Assembly (NCBI GenBank): GCA_012837765.1
Contig: DUQO01000029.1
Coordinates: 1-33,664 of the forward strand
Reading direction: 5' to 3'
DNA: 33,664 nt
Origin: Mollicutes bacterium
GTDB taxonomy: Bacteria; Bacillota_I; Bacilli_A; RF39; UBA660
Below the pieces are notes generated by a model. It had not been told where the DNA came from. It saw only the letters and a program-made list of their open reading frames with translations, and ran no database searches. Position 1 is the stretch's first letter; every line of letters starts with the position of its first letter. Positions 19,224-27,661 of the stretch are shown here, in pieces. The position numbers and the translations under genes were made by a program.

Positions 19224-20510
19224 CTAATAATTTTCTTTTTTTCTAGCTATACAATACGGATATTTAATTTCATCAATAATACAAGTAACAATTTTACCGA
19301 TATCATTTTCATCACCAGGAAGTTTTATTTTTAAGTAATTAGAGCTATGGCCTATTAAATAACCATCTTCATATTTTTCTGGAATAACTTCAAGTTCTTT
19401 GTTAAGAAATTGATTCATATATTTTAATTCTAATTTTTTTGATAATTCGATTAACTTTTTAACTCTTTCTTTTTTTACATTACCATTAACTTGATTTGGC
19501 ATCGAAGCAGCTTTAGTACCTTCTCTTTTTGAATATGGGAAAACATGTAACGCGAAGAAACCTATCTCTTCTATAAATTTATATGTTTCCTCAAAATGTT
19601 TTTCTTCTTCATAAGGAAATCCTACAATTACATCGGTTGTTATTGCAATGTCTTTTCTAATTGATCTAATCAAGTTAATCTTATCCATAAAATATTTTTT
19701 ATCGTATTTACGGTTCATTAATTTTAATATTTCATCACTTCCTGATTGAAGTGGAATATGTAAGTGATCTACAATTATATTGTTTGTTCTTAATACATTC
19801 AATACTTGATCATTTAATTCTGTTATTTCAATTGAAGATATTCTAAGTCTTTTTAAACCTTCTATTTTACTTACATCATTTAGTAAGTCAGCAAAAGAAT
19901 AATCATCAAATCCATAATGTCCTGTATGAATACCTGTTAAGACAATTTCTAAATAACCATTGTTTACTAATTTAGTAATTTCATCAATTACTAAACCTTT
20001 ATTTTTCGAACGAACTCCACCCCTTGTATAAGGAATAATACAATAACTACAATAATTTTCGCAACCATCTTGAATCTTTACAAAAGCTCTTGTTTTACCT
20101 TCTAAAAAAGACACTTCCATATCTTCAAATGGTATATCATCAATACTTCCTACAATATTGATATTCTTTTTGTTTTCTATATATTGTTCAACTAATTCAA
20201 CTATTTTACTTCGGTCCTTAGTTCCTACTATAATGTTTACCCCTAATTCTTCAAGTTCCTTACTACTTGCTTGTGCATAACACCCCATTACAACAATAAT
20301 AGCCTCATTATTTTTTCTAATAGCACTTTTAATAACTTTCCTACTTTTTGAAGCACTAGTATTTGTAACAGTACAAGTATTTATAATATATATATCAGCT
20401 ACTGATGAATTAGAAACAACTTCATAATTTGCATTACGAAACATATTTGAAACAGCTTGTGTTTCATATAAATTAACTTTACAACCAAGTGTATAAAAAG
20501 CTACTTTCAT
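19224..20510 (-). CDS. mtaB: tRNA (N6-L-threonylcarbamoyladenosine(37)-C2)-methylthiotransferase MtaB
   Basis: MKVAFYTLGCKVNLYETQAV; FVKIQDGCENYCSYCIIPYTRGGVRS; DVIVGFPYE. Start moved to the RBS-preceded ATG. Confidence 0.93.
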   Translation of the reverse strand: MKVAFYTLGCKVNLYETQAVSNMFRNANYEVVSNSSVADIYIINTCTVTNTSASKSRKVIKSAIRKNNEAIIVVMGCYAQASSKELEELGVNIIVGTKDRSKIVELVEQYIENKKNINIVGSIDDIPFEDMEVSFLEGKTRAFVKIQDGCENYCSYCIIPYTRGGVRSKNKGLVIDEITKLVNNGYLEIVLTGIHTGHYGFDDYSFADLLNDVSKIEGLKRLRISSIEITELNDQVLNVLRTNNIIVDHLHIPLQSGSDEILKLMNRKYDKKYFMDKINLIRSIRKDIAITTDVIVGFPYEEEKHFEETYKFIEEIGFFALHVFPYSKREGTKAASMPNQVNGNVKKERVKKLIELSKKLELKYMNQFLNKELEVIPEKYEDGYLIGHSSNYLKIKLPGDENDIGKIVTCIIDEIKYPYCIARKKENY

Positions 20511-20523
20511 AATTACCTCCAAA

Positions 20524-20543
20524 AAAGAAAACCCCAAGGGGTT
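20524..20543 (-). terminator. Short hairpin/attenuator just before mtaB
   Basis: Minus strand AACCCC-TT-GGGGTTTTCTTTTTT, next to the mtaB RBS GGAGG. Confidence 0.5.
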
Positions 20544-21225
20544 ATTCTAAATTTTTTCTAAATTTGATTAAATTGTTTAAAAAGGCCTCTTCTTCATCAT
20601 ATTGATTTTTCATAGACACTTCAGTTTGTGGTTTTATTTCAACTTCCTTCGTTTTTATTGCTCCTCCCTTTGGATCTTGAATACCAAAAACAGGAGAAAT
20701 GAAAACAGATGATTTGAATTTTCCTTCTTTAGGAGGATTTACATATGGTTGTTCCTCTTCTATTTCCTCTGCCACCATATTTTTATGAAGTTGATTAGAT
20801 AAGGAAAATTCTTCTTTAGGTGGTTCTACATCCTTACCTATCTTTTTAACTAATTCCTTATAACTAATAACAGAGTTGTTCTCTTGATCTTCTTCAAATT
20901 TTGTTAAATTGATAGCACGATTTTCGATAGCTGATTGAATTTTTTCTGTTATTTCTTTTAAGTTTCGTGTCTTTTCATTTGTCTCATCTATATCTAAATT
21001 GTCTAAATCTAAATCCATCACTTCGAGGTCTTCAATATCTTTTATCTTCTTACTAGCTATTTTTTTAGTTACTCTTTTCTGTTCCCTCATGATAATAAAA
21101 AGAATTACTAAAATTAATATTAAAATTAATATAATGTAGATGATTAACTTTTCAGCATCAGCTAAAGACAAATAATATCTACGCCAATTATTGAAAAAGG
21201 ATGTAATATTTTCTCCTAAAAACAT
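20542..21225 (-). CDS. Hypothetical single-TM protein with long charged cytoplasmic region
   Basis: N-terminal TM (LIIYIILILILILVILFII), coiled/charged region, short motif FKSSVFISPVFGIQDPKGG. Confidence 0.75.
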   Translation of the reverse strand: MFLGENITSFFNNWRRYYLSLADAEKLIIYIILILILILVILFIIMREQKRVTKKIASKKIKDIEDLEVMDLDLDNLDIDETNEKTRNLKEITEKIQSAIENRAINLTKFEEDQENNSVISYKELVKKIGKDVEPPKEEFSLSNQLHKNMVAEEIEEEQPYVNPPKEGKFKSSVFISPVFGIQDPKGGAIKTKEVEIKPQTEVSMKNQYDEEEAFLNNLIKFRKNLE

Positions 21226-21232
21226 TTGTACT

Positions 21233-21943
21233 TCACCTCATTAATTCATAATTTATAACACTCATAACAAACAATGGTGCTGTTTCAACCCTTAAAATTA
21301 AATTACCTAATGATGTCTTTTCAAAGCTATTTAAAATGAGTAGATCCTCCTCTTCAGGTGTTATTCCGCCTTCAGGACCTATAACTACTAATATTTTACC
21401 ACATCTTTCATATTTTGATAATATCTGTTTCAGATTTGTTGCATCTTCTTGTGTACTACAGACAATTTTTAAATCATAATCTAGTTTTATTAAATCACTT
21501 ATTTTCATTATATTTAAAATTTTTGGTATAGTAGTTCGACGAGATTGTTCAGATGCCTCCTTGCATATTTTCATCCATCTTTCATATTTCTTTTCAGATT
21601 TGTTATTATCAATTTTTATAAGGGTTCTAGACAATTGTAAAGGGATTATTTCACTTACTCCTAACTCTGTTGTTTTTTGCAAAATCAAATCCCATTTTTG
21701 CTCTTTTACGAGTGAAACGGCAATTGTTACCGGAGGTAAAAAATCATTAGAAGATTCTAATTTTTCGATTATTTTTAACTTTACATCATTTACATTTAAA
21801 GACGTTATTTCACAAATAAAAACTTCTCCATCATATACCACTTCTATTTTGTCAGACGTTTTCATTCTCATAACTTTATATATATGATGTATATCAGATG
21901 AGCTAAGTTCTAATTTTTCATTAAGAGCAAAATATCTTTGCAA
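21233..21943 (-). CDS. rsmE: 16S rRNA (uracil(1498)-N(3))-methyltransferase
   Basis: MQRYFALNEKLELSSSDIHHIYKVMRMKTSDKIEVV; VIGPEGGITPEE; LGNLILRVETAPLFVMSVINYEL. Confidence 0.95.
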   Translation of the reverse strand: MQRYFALNEKLELSSSDIHHIYKVMRMKTSDKIEVVYDGEVFICEITSLNVNDVKLKIIEKLESSNDFLPPVTIAVSLVKEQKWDLILQKTTELGVSEIIPLQLSRTLIKIDNNKSEKKYERWMKICKEASEQSRRTTIPKILNIMKISDLIKLDYDLKIVCSTQEDATNLKQILSKYERCGKILVVIGPEGGITPEEEDLLILNSFEKTSLGNLILRVETAPLFVMSVINYELMR

Positions 21944-21983
21944 AAAATCACCCTTTTCACATAGTAATTAAATATTTATATTT

Positions 21984-22012
21984 ATTATATAGGTGTTGTC
22001 TTCATAATTCAA
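21984..22012 (-). promoter_or_regulatory. Promoter of the rsmE operon
   Basis: TTGAAT (22007-22012), 17 nt, TATAAT (21984-21989) on the minus strand. Confidence 0.65.
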
Positions 22013-22102
22013 GTGTTATGTATTTCCATATACTACCCAACTTATTTTTTATTGTATAATAAATGTCAGTAATTTTACAAATAATAAAACGAGGTGCTTA
22101 CA

Positions 22103-23644
22103 ATGAATGCTTTTTTTAATTCTTTGCCTCTTCCTCTCTCTGATGAAGAGACAACAAAATATTTTGAAATGATGAAAAAAGGAAATAAAGAGGCTAAAAA
22201 CAAATTGATTGAACATAATTTAAGATTAGTTTATTATCTTGCACTAAAATATAAAAAAAAGGTATATACTCAAAACTTCTACTTTTCAGTAGATGATTTA
22301 ATGAGTATCGGTTCCATTGGTTTAATTAAAGCTGTAACATCTTTTGATCAAACAAAGGGTGCATCATTTGCAACTTATGCTTCAAAAGGGATAGAACTTG
22401 AAATTTTAAATTATATAAGAAAACATAAAAACTTAGATGTTAGTCTTCATCAGTCTTTAAGCAAAGATCAAGATGGACATTTATTTACTATTGAAGATTC
22501 TTTAACAAGTACTTCTAATATCGAAAAAGAATATATTTCAAAAGAAAATTATGAAGAACTAAAACCAGCTTTAAAGATTCTAACTAATGAAGAAAGAAAA
22601 GTTATTAGATTAAGATATGGAAATCATAAAGTAAGTCAAGAAAAAATAGCACAGATGCTTGATTATTCACAATCATATGTTAGTCGTATTGAAAAGAAGG
22701 CCTTAAGAAAAATTAAAAATTACTTGAAAGGAATCACTCATGAAGAAATAGAATTTACAACTGAGATTAAACCTAATATCAAAGATAAAACAAAGAAGAA
22801 AATATTAGAAGTTGCTAATACATTTCTTAAAGAGAACCTAACATTTAAAGAATTAGCAAAAAAATTTAATGTTAGCATATCAACCATCCACGTTTATTTA
22901 ACGTACAAATTAAAGTTTGTTGATGAGTTGTTATACAAAGAGGTTTTATCAACTATGAATAGAAGACAGGATGAAAAAAAGAAAAAAGTTATAGATAGAA
23001 AACGTAAATATGAAAAAACATTAGATGAAATAAAAAAGGTGCCTTTTAAAAAACAAAATGATAGCGAAAAGGAAAAAAGAATTAGAAGAAATACGACACC
23101 AATACCAATTGATGAGATTTTTCCACACCAACCAGAAGAAAAAATTTTAAAGGCTATTGATATGTTAAATGAAGTAAATAAGAAAATTTTTAAAATGAAA
23201 CATGGTTTAAGTGGATATAACCGTACTCATATCGATGATATAGCAAAAGAGATGAATATGTCAGCTAGTAATGTATCTTTAAGACTATACAACTCTAAAA
23301 AAATGATTAACAAGATACTTAATGATCCAAAATTAATGTCAAAATTAGATAATGAATTTTTTTCTTTATTTACAGGATTTACGAAAGAAGAAATTCTAGA
23401 AGTAGTCAATCAATTAGATAACAATAAAAAATTGATTATAGAACTATATTTTGGATTAAATGGCAAAGAAAAAACAGGTGTTAGAAGAATTGGTAGAATG
23501 ATAGGTTTAAAACAAAGTGAAGTTAAAAAATATGTTGATTATATTGCTCAATTTATAAAAAAAGAATTGGGTAACAAAAAAAATGATTTTGATTTTAATT
23601 ATGATCATGAAGTAAATCAACATAAAGGTAAATTACTAAAATAA
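22103..23644 (+). CDS. SigK/SigE-like sigma factor fused to a SpoIIID-like HTH and two further sigma-region-4-like HTH domains
   Basis: LPLPLSDEETTKYFEMMKKGNKEAKNKLIEHNLRLV…DDLMSIGSIGLIKAV…QSYVSRIEKKALRKIKNYLKG, then NIKDKTKKKILEVANTFLKENLTFKELAKKFNVSISTIHVYLTYKLKFVDELLYKEVLSTMNRRQDE, then two more HTH-like segments. Confidence 0.85.
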   Translation: MNAFFNSLPLPLSDEETTKYFEMMKKGNKEAKNKLIEHNLRLVYYLALKYKKKVYTQNFYFSVDDLMSIGSIGLIKAVTSFDQTKGASFATYASKGIELEILNYIRKHKNLDVSLHQSLSKDQDGHLFTIEDSLTSTSNIEKEYISKENYEELKPALKILTNEERKVIRLRYGNHKVSQEKIAQMLDYSQSYVSRIEKKALRKIKNYLKGITHEEIEFTTEIKPNIKDKTKKKILEVANTFLKENLTFKELAKKFNVSISTIHVYLTYKLKFVDELLYKEVLSTMNRRQDEKKKKVIDRKRKYEKTLDEIKKVPFKKQNDSEKEKRIRRNTTPIPIDEIFPHQPEEKILKAIDMLNEVNKKIFKMKHGLSGYNRTHIDDIAKEMNMSASNVSLRLYNSKKMINKILNDPKLMSKLDNEFFSLFTGFTKEEILEVVNQLDNNKKLIIELYFGLNGKEKTGVRRIGRMIGLKQSEVKKYVDYIAQFIKKELGNKKNDFDFNYDHEVNQHKGKLLK

Positions 23645-23703
23645 TTATCACTGGTAATATGTAATTGATTTTATTTATGGTATAATAATCATGGAGGATA
23701 ATT

Positions 23704-24660
23704 ATGGAAGAAGAAATTTTAGATTTGAGTATACCTGAACCTAAAAAATTGTCAATGATTGAACGATATGGTGAAGATTTAACAGCTAATACATATGTTA
23801 CAAATCCTGCTATAGCAAGAGAAGAAGAAATTAAAAAAATGATTCTTGCCCTTCTTATTCCAGATAAATCAGCTATCTTAGTAGGTAAACCGGGTATTGG
23901 TAAAACTGCTATTGTTGAAGGGTTAGCATATAAAATACAAAATGGTAATATACCTAATGCCTTAAAAGATTTTAAAATTATTAAAATAAACTTAACAGCA
24001 TTGCTGGGTACCAATACAACTGATGGAAACGAGGAAATAAAATTACAAGTACTAATCGATGAATTAAAAACTCTTGAAAATACAATTCTATTTATTGATG
24101 AAATTCATAACGTCATTGGAACAGGTGCAGTCAGCAGTTCACTTGACTTTGCAAATATGTTAAAATCAGGACTTGACCGTGGAACAATTAAAATTATTGG
24201 CGCTACAACTGATGCTGAATATAATCATTATTTAGTTCGTGATAGAGCCTTTTTAAGAAGATTTGAAAAAATAGAAATCGATGAACCAGATCAACCTACT
24301 ACTGTAAAAATAATAATTGGTAGCTTACCAAGAATTGAAAAACATACAGGTGTTAAATTTGATTATTCATCTTTCTTAGTTGAAAAAGTAATTACTTTTT
24401 TAGTAAATATGACAAGCGAATACAAAAGAATGTATGAAACAACTTCAAGATATCCTGATGTAACCTTTGCTCTTGTTAGTAAAATATTTTCTTTTGCAAT
24501 GTTTGATAATAGCCCTGTTGTTAGATTTAAACATATATGGGAAGCTGTTAAGACTTGTCAAAGTATATATCCGGATGTTTTAAAAAAGGAGAAAAAAGCT
24601 TTTATTGAAGAGTTTTCTTCCATACTAAATGAAGAAAACGTTGATATAAATGAAGAGTAA
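23704..24660 (+). CDS. Standalone Clp/Hsp100 D1-type AAA+ ATPase
   Basis: ERYGEDLTANTY…AREEEIKKMILALL…LVGKPGIGKTAIVEGLAYKIQNGNIP…ILFIDEIHNVIGTGAVSSSLDFANMLKSGLDRGTIKIIGATTDAEY; no second AAA module. Confidence 0.88.
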   Translation: MEEEILDLSIPEPKKLSMIERYGEDLTANTYVTNPAIAREEEIKKMILALLIPDKSAILVGKPGIGKTAIVEGLAYKIQNGNIPNALKDFKIIKINLTALLGTNTTDGNEEIKLQVLIDELKTLENTILFIDEIHNVIGTGAVSSSLDFANMLKSGLDRGTIKIIGATTDAEYNHYLVRDRAFLRRFEKIEIDEPDQPTTVKIIIGSLPRIEKHTGVKFDYSSFLVEKVITFLVNMTSEYKRMYETTSRYPDVTFALVSKIFSFAMFDNSPVVRFKHIWEAVKTCQSIYPDVLKKEKKAFIEEFSSILNEENVDINEE

Positions 24661-24661
24661 A

Positions 24662-24688
24662 AAAGTTCGAAACAATATTTCGAACTTT
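24662..24688. terminator. Bidirectional terminator between convergent genes
   Basis: AAAGTTCGAAA-CAATA-TTTCGAACTTT. Confidence 0.85.
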
Positions 24689-24701
24689 TTATTTTGATTT
24701 T

Positions 24702-27455
24702 CTAATCTAAAGGAATAAAATCCTTTCCAGAAATGTATCCGATTGTTACAGATCCATCTCCACCATTACCACCTTTCACAGCACATGGACCAGACACACC
24801 ACCAGCAGCTGTAATGGTTCCACTATTTTCATAATTGTTAATATAAAATATATTAACTGAACCACCACCAGAAGATCCACCAGAAGCTGCAACACCAGTA
24901 TTATAACCAACTGGGAAATGTGAAGAACTACCTCGTGATTCAATCACACCATTATTATAGATATTTTTACTATAAATAACTAAGAGTCCACCTGTACCAT
25001 CGTCTGCTGACGAAGGAGCATTTGCTGTAACCGTTTTATTTGCACCTGCGGTTGGCCTTGCATCTCGACCACCTGGATTTCCAGAACCACCAGATGAAAC
25101 ATACATTGTACTAGAAGTTCTACGCCCCACAGCGTTACCTCCTGGTCCTCCATTAATGCTACCATCTTTACCAGTAACAGGAGAATCTGCGGCTGAAGAA
25201 GCTCCTCCTCCACCAGTACCACCTGAGTATGATGTACCTGCTGCACCATTCCCACCCTTGGTTGCTGATCTCATTGAAGCACCAGAGCCACCACCACCAG
25301 TTGCTCTATTTAATCCACCTTCACCATTGATACCATTAACTTGACCTTTTACTGCTAACCCACCAGCTCCACCGATAGCTGGAATATATTCATAAGTATC
25401 ATCACTATTATTCCATAAATATACATTTTGCCCTTCCGCTATAGCACCACGAGCAGTCATTGAAATAGTACCGTTGTTAGTTAAAGTTCCTGAGACATAT
25501 ATTATCATACCTTTTTTCCTAGTTGTTGGTGTTACCAACACACCAGATTCAATAGTTAGATCACCATTATACTTTACTACTAATATTCTTTCATCAGAAA
25601 CATCATCACCTAAATAAACCGTTGATCCATCTTCTTGTTTATAGATAGTGTCACCATTGATATTGATAAGTTCTATATTATATGTTTCTTGATTGATAAG
25701 TATATCATAGTTACCATCAAGAAAACCATCACTTGCAATAGCACCTAAAATACTATCAGTCACAGTCGGATTAACAAATACCTTTCTACTAACAGTTGTA
25801 ACATTACTATCTGAATCGATAACTGAATAAACCACATTATATTCTCCAATTATATGTGGATTAACATTACTAGTTACAATTATTTTGTCTGTTAAATCGC
25901 CATCTTCGGCATCAAATGCTGTTGCACCTTGATCTTTATAAACATCGCCTTGTTTAATGCTGATTACTTTTTCACCAATAATATCTATTGCAGGTTCATC
26001 GCCTAATCTGACAAATGTTATTCTTGCAAACCCAGCTCCAAAATTACCTATCATTGTGGAATTGCCATCAATTGAAGGCATTGAAAATTTTCCATCTATC
26101 GTAGTAGAACTTTCAAAAACTTTTGTAGAATAATGAATTGATTGACCTGTATGCTCCCCTGTCTCATCTATAGCATCACAACCGGTATATCCAGAAATGA
26201 AAGACGAACCACCTGTTGCTGATTGCGAGCCAGCTGATGTTCCATTATGTTTAGAATAGCCTCCATAATATCCTCCACCTGCACCACTAGATGGTGTGTA
26301 ACCATGGTTTGTTCCAGGCTGCCCAATTCCAAAAGCATATCCTGTGGTTTGAGTAGCACCAGCTGAATAGGATATTGGGTCACTACTTAAAGTTCCACCT
26401 GCTCCTCCAACGCTTCCATAAGTACTTCCTGCTCCTCCAGCAGCAACCATGATTCTGCTTCTTAATGAATTAACATCATTCCAGGGCCCATCTACTAGCC
26501 TTACATCAGTAGCACCACCACCACCGCCACTTCCTTCATCATCATCTTTATCATTTCCGCCTTTAGCACCACCATTAAATCCACCATCTCCACCAATTTT
26601 ATTAGATGGCGAATCAAAACCAGCTCCACCTACATAAATATAAAGAACCTCATCCTTATCTAATTTTATAATTCCCGTTGTATAAGCTCCTGCACCACCA
26701 GGGTTGACTAAAGAACCGTTTTTTCTTCCCTTACCACCACTTGCTCCCCATAATTCAATCTTGTATTTTCCAGTTGCAGTTGATTTAAAAGTTTGATAAT
26801 CACCAGTGTGTGAATATTCACTTGTTCTTTTAACGACTTGTACCTCTCTTATTACTGTTGCTTCATTATTGTTATTATCTTTAACAGTATAAGTAAGAGT
26901 ATATACTCCTTCTACATTTTCATCTACTTCACCAGTTATTTGTACTTTGTCACTTAAATCAACACCTTTAACGTCAAATGCACTAACACCAGCATCTTCA
27001 TAAGGTTCACCTAAAAAGGCAGCAACTCTTTTACCTCCAACAAGAGAAATAGTAGGACCCATATCATCCGTTACGCATTCATCTAAATCTTCCGTTACTT
27101 TAATATTTCTAATAGTACCACAAGCAAATAAACCATTCCATTCATTTATACCATTTAGTACTAACATATAATCGTCATCTTTTAATTCAATTTTAACAAG
27201 ATTATAATTACTTGAATCTAAACCAAGTTGTTCATTCATATTCTCTTTTGTAACCAGTAATGGATCAAAATTTTCATCTTTAAGTTTTCTATATTTTACA
27301 GCTCTAAGAACCATCTTAGCATTGCTTCTAAAAGCACTGATGCGTGAATTATTAACTAAATTTGAAATTGTAGGAATAGCAATTGCTAAAATTATCACTA
27401 GAACAACTATTACCGATAATAATTCTATTAATGTAAAACCATTTCTTTTATTCAC
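24702..27455 (-). CDS. Giant prepilin-anchored glycine-rich, Ig-like surface protein
   Basis: NGFTLIELLSVIVVLVIILAIAIPTISNLV prepilin N-terminus; two DUF5011/HYR-like modules (GEPYEDAGVSAFD…, GDVYKDQGATAFDAEDGDLTDKI…); ALK-type glycine-rich domain (YKIELWGASGGKG…GGGGGATDVRLV…MVAAGGAGS); second Gly-rich C-terminal domain. GTG start. Confidence 0.88.
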   Translation of the reverse strand: MNKRNGFTLIELLSVIVVLVIILAIAIPTISNLVNNSRISAFRSNAKMVLRAVKYRKLKDENFDPLLVTKENMNEQLGLDSSNYNLVKIELKDDDYMLVLNGINEWNGLFACGTIRNIKVTEDLDECVTDDMGPTISLVGGKRVAAFLGEPYEDAGVSAFDVKGVDLSDKVQITGEVDENVEGVYTLTYTVKDNNNNEATVIREVQVVKRTSEYSHTGDYQTFKSTATGKYKIELWGASGGKGRKNGSLVNPGGAGAYTTGIIKLDKDEVLYIYVGGAGFDSPSNKIGGDGGFNGGAKGGNDKDDDEGSGGGGGATDVRLVDGPWNDVNSLRSRIMVAAGGAGSTYGSVGGAGGTLSSDPISYSAGATQTTGYAFGIGQPGTNHGYTPSSGAGGGYYGGYSKHNGTSAGSQSATGGSSFISGYTGCDAIDETGEHTGQSIHYSTKVFESSTTIDGKFSMPSIDGNSTMIGNFGAGFARITFVRLGDEPAIDIIGEKVISIKQGDVYKDQGATAFDAEDGDLTDKIIVTSNVNPHIIGEYNVVYSVIDSDSNVTTVSRKVFVNPTVTDSILGAIASDGFLDGNYDILINQETYNIELININGDTIYKQEDGSTVYLGDDVSDERILVVKYNGDLTIESGVLVTPTTRKKGMIIYVSGTLTNNGTISMTARGAIAEGQNVYLWNNSDDTYEYIPAIGGAGGLAVKGQVNGINGEGGLNRATGGGGSGASMRSATKGGNGAAGTSYSGGTGGGGASSAADSPVTGKDGSINGGPGGNAVGRRTSSTMYVSSGGSGNPGGRDARPTAGANKTVTANAPSSADDGTGGLLVIYSKNIYNNGVIESRGSSSHFPVGYNTGVAASGGSSGGGSVNIFYINNYENSGTITAAGGVSGPCAVKGGNGGDGSVTIGYISGKDFIPLD

Positions 27456-27633
27456 ATGTATAACCCCTTACTCTTCTTTAACAAATATAATATTAGTTAT
27501 GCTTTTATTAGTATGCTATTATAAATTAGTTTTTATCAATTTCATCAAAGTAAACTTTGACTAAATCGGTTCTTAAATCCCCTTTCTATTATCATCTTAA
27601 AAAAAAGCGTAGGGCAATTATAACAGTTGATAT

Positions 27634-27660
27634 AAAAAAGTTCAAACCTTAGTTTGAACT
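27634..27660 (-). terminator. Terminator after the metallophosphoesterase locus
   Basis: AGTTCAAAC-CTTA-GTTTGAACT stem, TTTTTTA on the minus strand. Confidence 0.8.
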
Positions 27661-27661
27661 A

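Noticed and set aside
23595-24014. Minus-strand ORF 139 aa and 23227-23409
   Set aside because: Antisense to well-supported plus-strand genes (AAA+ ATPase and sigma fusion); composition is a mirror of those codons.
25156-25344. Plus-strand Pro/Ala-rich ORFs (25156-25344, 26449-26637) and minus-strand alternative ORFs (24980-25255, 26168-26383)
   Set aside because: They are antisense or frame-shifted shadows of the glycine-rich codons of the 24702-27455 gene.
24702-27455. GGN-rich region as a CRISPR array or tandem DNA repeat
   Set aside because: Repetition is at codon level for glycine; no regular repeat-spacer spacing. No CRISPR array found in the window.
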